Below the pieces are notes generated by a model. It was not told the origin of the DNA and made no database searches. It was given only the letters and a program-made list of their open reading frames with translations. A DNA stretch of 64,000 nt from Gautieria morchelliformis (taxonomy: Eukaryota > Basidiomycota > Agaricomycetes > Gomphales > Gomphaceae): assembly GCA_015179125.1 (NCBI GenBank), contig WHVA01000157.1, positions 62,001 to 126,000 on the forward strand, in the 5' to 3' direction. Each line of letters opens with the position of its first letter. The first letter of the stretch is position 1. The position numbers were made by a program, and so were the translations under genes. This document shows, piece by piece, positions 61,644 through 64,000 of the stretch.

Positions 61644-64000
61644 ATGGCACCAAAGAAGCATCAACAACCTCTTACCCCGTTTCATCTAGTGCACGGACCG
61701 CGCAGAGTATGCGTCATGGTCGTTGGCACTGAGTATAAAGCATGGTATATTTCCCTTGTCTTACTAGTATCTCCCATGCCAGACCATGGCCTCCACACTG
61801 ACAACATCACTCCATGTGGCGGGCATGATAACGAGCACGATGGCTGTCAGATGACGTTCCGGAGAAGCTTGAAAAAAAATCTCCTGTGCAAGAAATGTGT
61901 CGTGCTTCAAGCACCGATGTCTGACATGGAACAAGGAGCATATTATGGTTTGTGGTTCACAGTTCACCACACGTCTGCTTACTAGCTAGAATAGAATTTG
62001 ACACAGTGTAAGGACTGCAGCATCTATGGAACACATGTTACAAGCCCCTGCGGTACTTGTACGGCCAAAAGTAAGCCATTAATTCTTTGTTCATGGCACA
62101 TAGTTCAGCGCAACGTGTTATCTAGCTCTTGAGAATGAAGGGTTGGTCAACATTGACAAAATGGCCCTTTCCAATGATCGGGCAGTACAGATGGCAAAGC
62201 GTGTTCGCAAGGACAGTTTTAATGCTAGCTTATCACCCATGAAAAATCAACCTGGTGCTACTACTAACGAGAAAGAGTTGGACGATATTAGGAGTGGCCT
62301 TGGAAAGGCCAGGTGGACCATCATCTAGGAGATCCGTATCGGAGGGAAACTTAGTCCGGAGCTTGGGAGCACATCTCTAACGTTTACAGGAAGTCAGACC
62401 ATGCAAGGTACATAAAACTTTTTTACAATTTAACTCATTTGTAATTGTTTACAGAGGTTCTCCGAGCTGCTGTGGCACAAATCAGTCCCCAGTGGACAGG
62501 CCATCTCAGTCACATGTTTGACCTTCATGTGTGCATGTCTCCCCTAACACTCACATAGTTAAATAACGGTTCTACAGCGATGATTGCGAGCTCCAGTTTC
62601 GTGGCAAAAAGTTATTCAAAGAACAAAGTCATCCAGAAATTCTATGACACCTATGCAAAGGGTGTCGATCGTGCTTACTTCTTAACTACTACAAAAGAAG
62701 CTACTTGGCTTACTAAAGGCACTTTCATGTGTCTTGAAGTCTTCATGAACGAAAACAAAGTAAGCCTTTTTTAGCATGCGGCTCTGATTGTGTACTAACA
62801 CTATCATAGTATTTGACACAGACTAGTGTTGACAATGAGGATTCCGATAGTTTTCTGTCTCTGCATTTACGGTCAAGCAAGTCACAAGCAGGTGGAGGCC
62901 GTGGTGGAAAAAGGATGACCAGTGAACGGCCCTCTAAAAAACCTCAGGGTAATGTCCTATTTACTACTTAACAACAATGTTAACTGAGCATCACATAGTT
63001 CTGCAGAGCGAGTTTCTTGAATCTGAACTTAGTATCCTCTCCACACCACCAATGGTAGACATTGACATCAGGTTTACAAAAACAACATGCGTAGTTGATA
63101 AACGTACCAAATTTCCGAAGATTACCGAACACGTTGAAATAATCCAAGGTAAAATAAGCTCAAAGGAAGTGGTTCTTGCGGCTGCAGACAGGGGAAGGTC
63201 AAAAGAATTGTTTACGATTTGCATTCAAATCCTCCCTGTCTATCATTATATCACGGATACTAATGTTAATCACAGCTTTCTATTAACGATGAAATATTCG
63301 CAGCAAATAAATTCATCAAACATGGTCTCACTTCTCCCACCTTATAATGCTTTATTATTTGAGTTGGCATGCGTAGCACGCCTTGCCTCATTTGTTCAGG
63401 ATTTTTTCGAAGAGATTTGTTCTAGCAGTGCTGAAGTTGAAGGTATGTTGACAACTAATTATTTGCCATTGTCGTTCATCTGCCATTTGCATAGTATTCA
63501 CTGTCACAGATGCCTTTATTATTTGATATGAAAATGAAAATGATCCTACAGTTGACCAGACATACCTCGTTGAACCAATGCGATCTTCTACTGCTACTAT
63601 GAAATTCACTGGTACGCTTACAAACCGAGAAGCAATTGGCAAACGGGAAGCAGGTGTCATGGCTTTTGCGCATTGGGTCCTTCAGAATACAGCGGGAAAG
63701 TTTTTGTTTGTGGATCTGCAAGATATGAAGTGTCTGTCTTCAAACTAGTATGTCACTGACCGAATTGCGGCTGACCTAGGTACTATCACAGAGCGTGACG
63801 GTGATGGAATACTTATGCTATTTGATCCGATGTCTCACTCATATACCCAGTGAGTCACTTCAATCTACTGTGATATATATCTAACTTCATATTGTCGAAC
63901 ATCCTGTGCAGGTGATCATGGCCCGAAAGGCATATATGCTTTCTTAGGATCGCATATCTGTACGACGGTTTGCAAGGCAATGAAATTAATCAGCATTCCA
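61644..64000 (+). pseudogene. Fungal alpha-type protein kinase, several exons, broken
   Basis: N-terminal exon near 61,644-61,945 ends in a Cys pair (SLKKNLLCKKC). A second zinc-like exon follows (CKDCSIYGTHVTSPCGTC, about 62,010-62,068). Middle exons include KFYDTYAKGVDRAYF (62,637) and FLESELSILSTPPMVDIDIR (63,012). The alpha-kinase domain has TYLVEPMRSS (63,560), MAFAHWVLQNTAGKFLFVDL (63,660), LMLFDPMSHSYT (63,813) and GDHGPKGIYAF (63,913). Alpha-kinases phosphorylate Ser/Thr and are greatly expanded in Agaricomycetes. In-frame TAGs occur at about 62,326 and 63,747, and the last splice does not keep frame, so this copy is probably dead. It runs off the right edge. Confidence 0.78.

Overview
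The window looks like repeat-dense DNA from a filamentous basidiomycete, most likely an Agaricomycete. The recognisable host genes have short introns of about 45-54 nt with CTGAC-type branch motifs. They also belong to families typical of that group: a patatin/NB-ARC/TPR NLR-like gene, a fungal alpha-type protein kinase, a possible ATG13 copy, a sugar transporter and a cysteine-cluster protein. Everything here is read by eye from the sequence. Family names rest on motifs, not on database searches.

Left third (1-20,080) is a nest of retroelements. An old, broken Ty3/Gypsy element lies on the minus strand (about 1,876-3,130 plus 9,656-15,865, with one LTR at 15,651-15,865). A younger chromoviral Gypsy element (3,131-9,655, TSD GTCCA) has inserted into its integrase gene. 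The young element has gag, pol, a chromodomain put out of frame by a C run, an extra ORF and a polypurine tract. To the right lie duplicated Gypsy pol fragments and a 5'-truncated LINE ending in poly-A.

Middle (20,080-44,090) holds a Copia gag remnant, a coiled-coil/cysteine-cluster gene with one intron, a decayed Gypsy element lacking its RT core, and the NLR-like gene on the minus strand. In the NLR gene five introns-and-exons worth of splicing can be reconstructed, and its TPR array carries a 630-bp internal duplication. Next come a GC-rich segment with possible ATG13 remains, a Tigger/pogo transposase whose second half is inverted, and a nearly full-length LINE (36,221-42,490). The LINE splits a minus-strand coiled-coil gene with a 12-bp target duplication and is itself hit by a 213-bp solo LTR.

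Right third (44,090-58,720) is an AT-rich island. It carries an unrecognised ORF next to a tRNA-like sequence, a protein built from five repeated modules, and a DDE transposase with a C-terminal chromodomain. It also holds an unrecognised spliced gene interrupted by a 1,019-bp solo LTR, and a composite element (about 52,320-58,717). The composite has 676-bp direct terminal repeats around a second DDE/chromodomain transposase, a putative replication initiator, a D5-like SF3 helicase and a 253-bp-arm hairpin. This combination is the strongest candidate for an undescribed mobile system.

The last 5 kb (58,720-64,000) contains a sugar-transporter pseudogene cut by the composite element, a tRNA-like/SINE-like sequence, small unassigned exons, and an alpha-kinase gene that runs to the window edge and carries in-frame stops.
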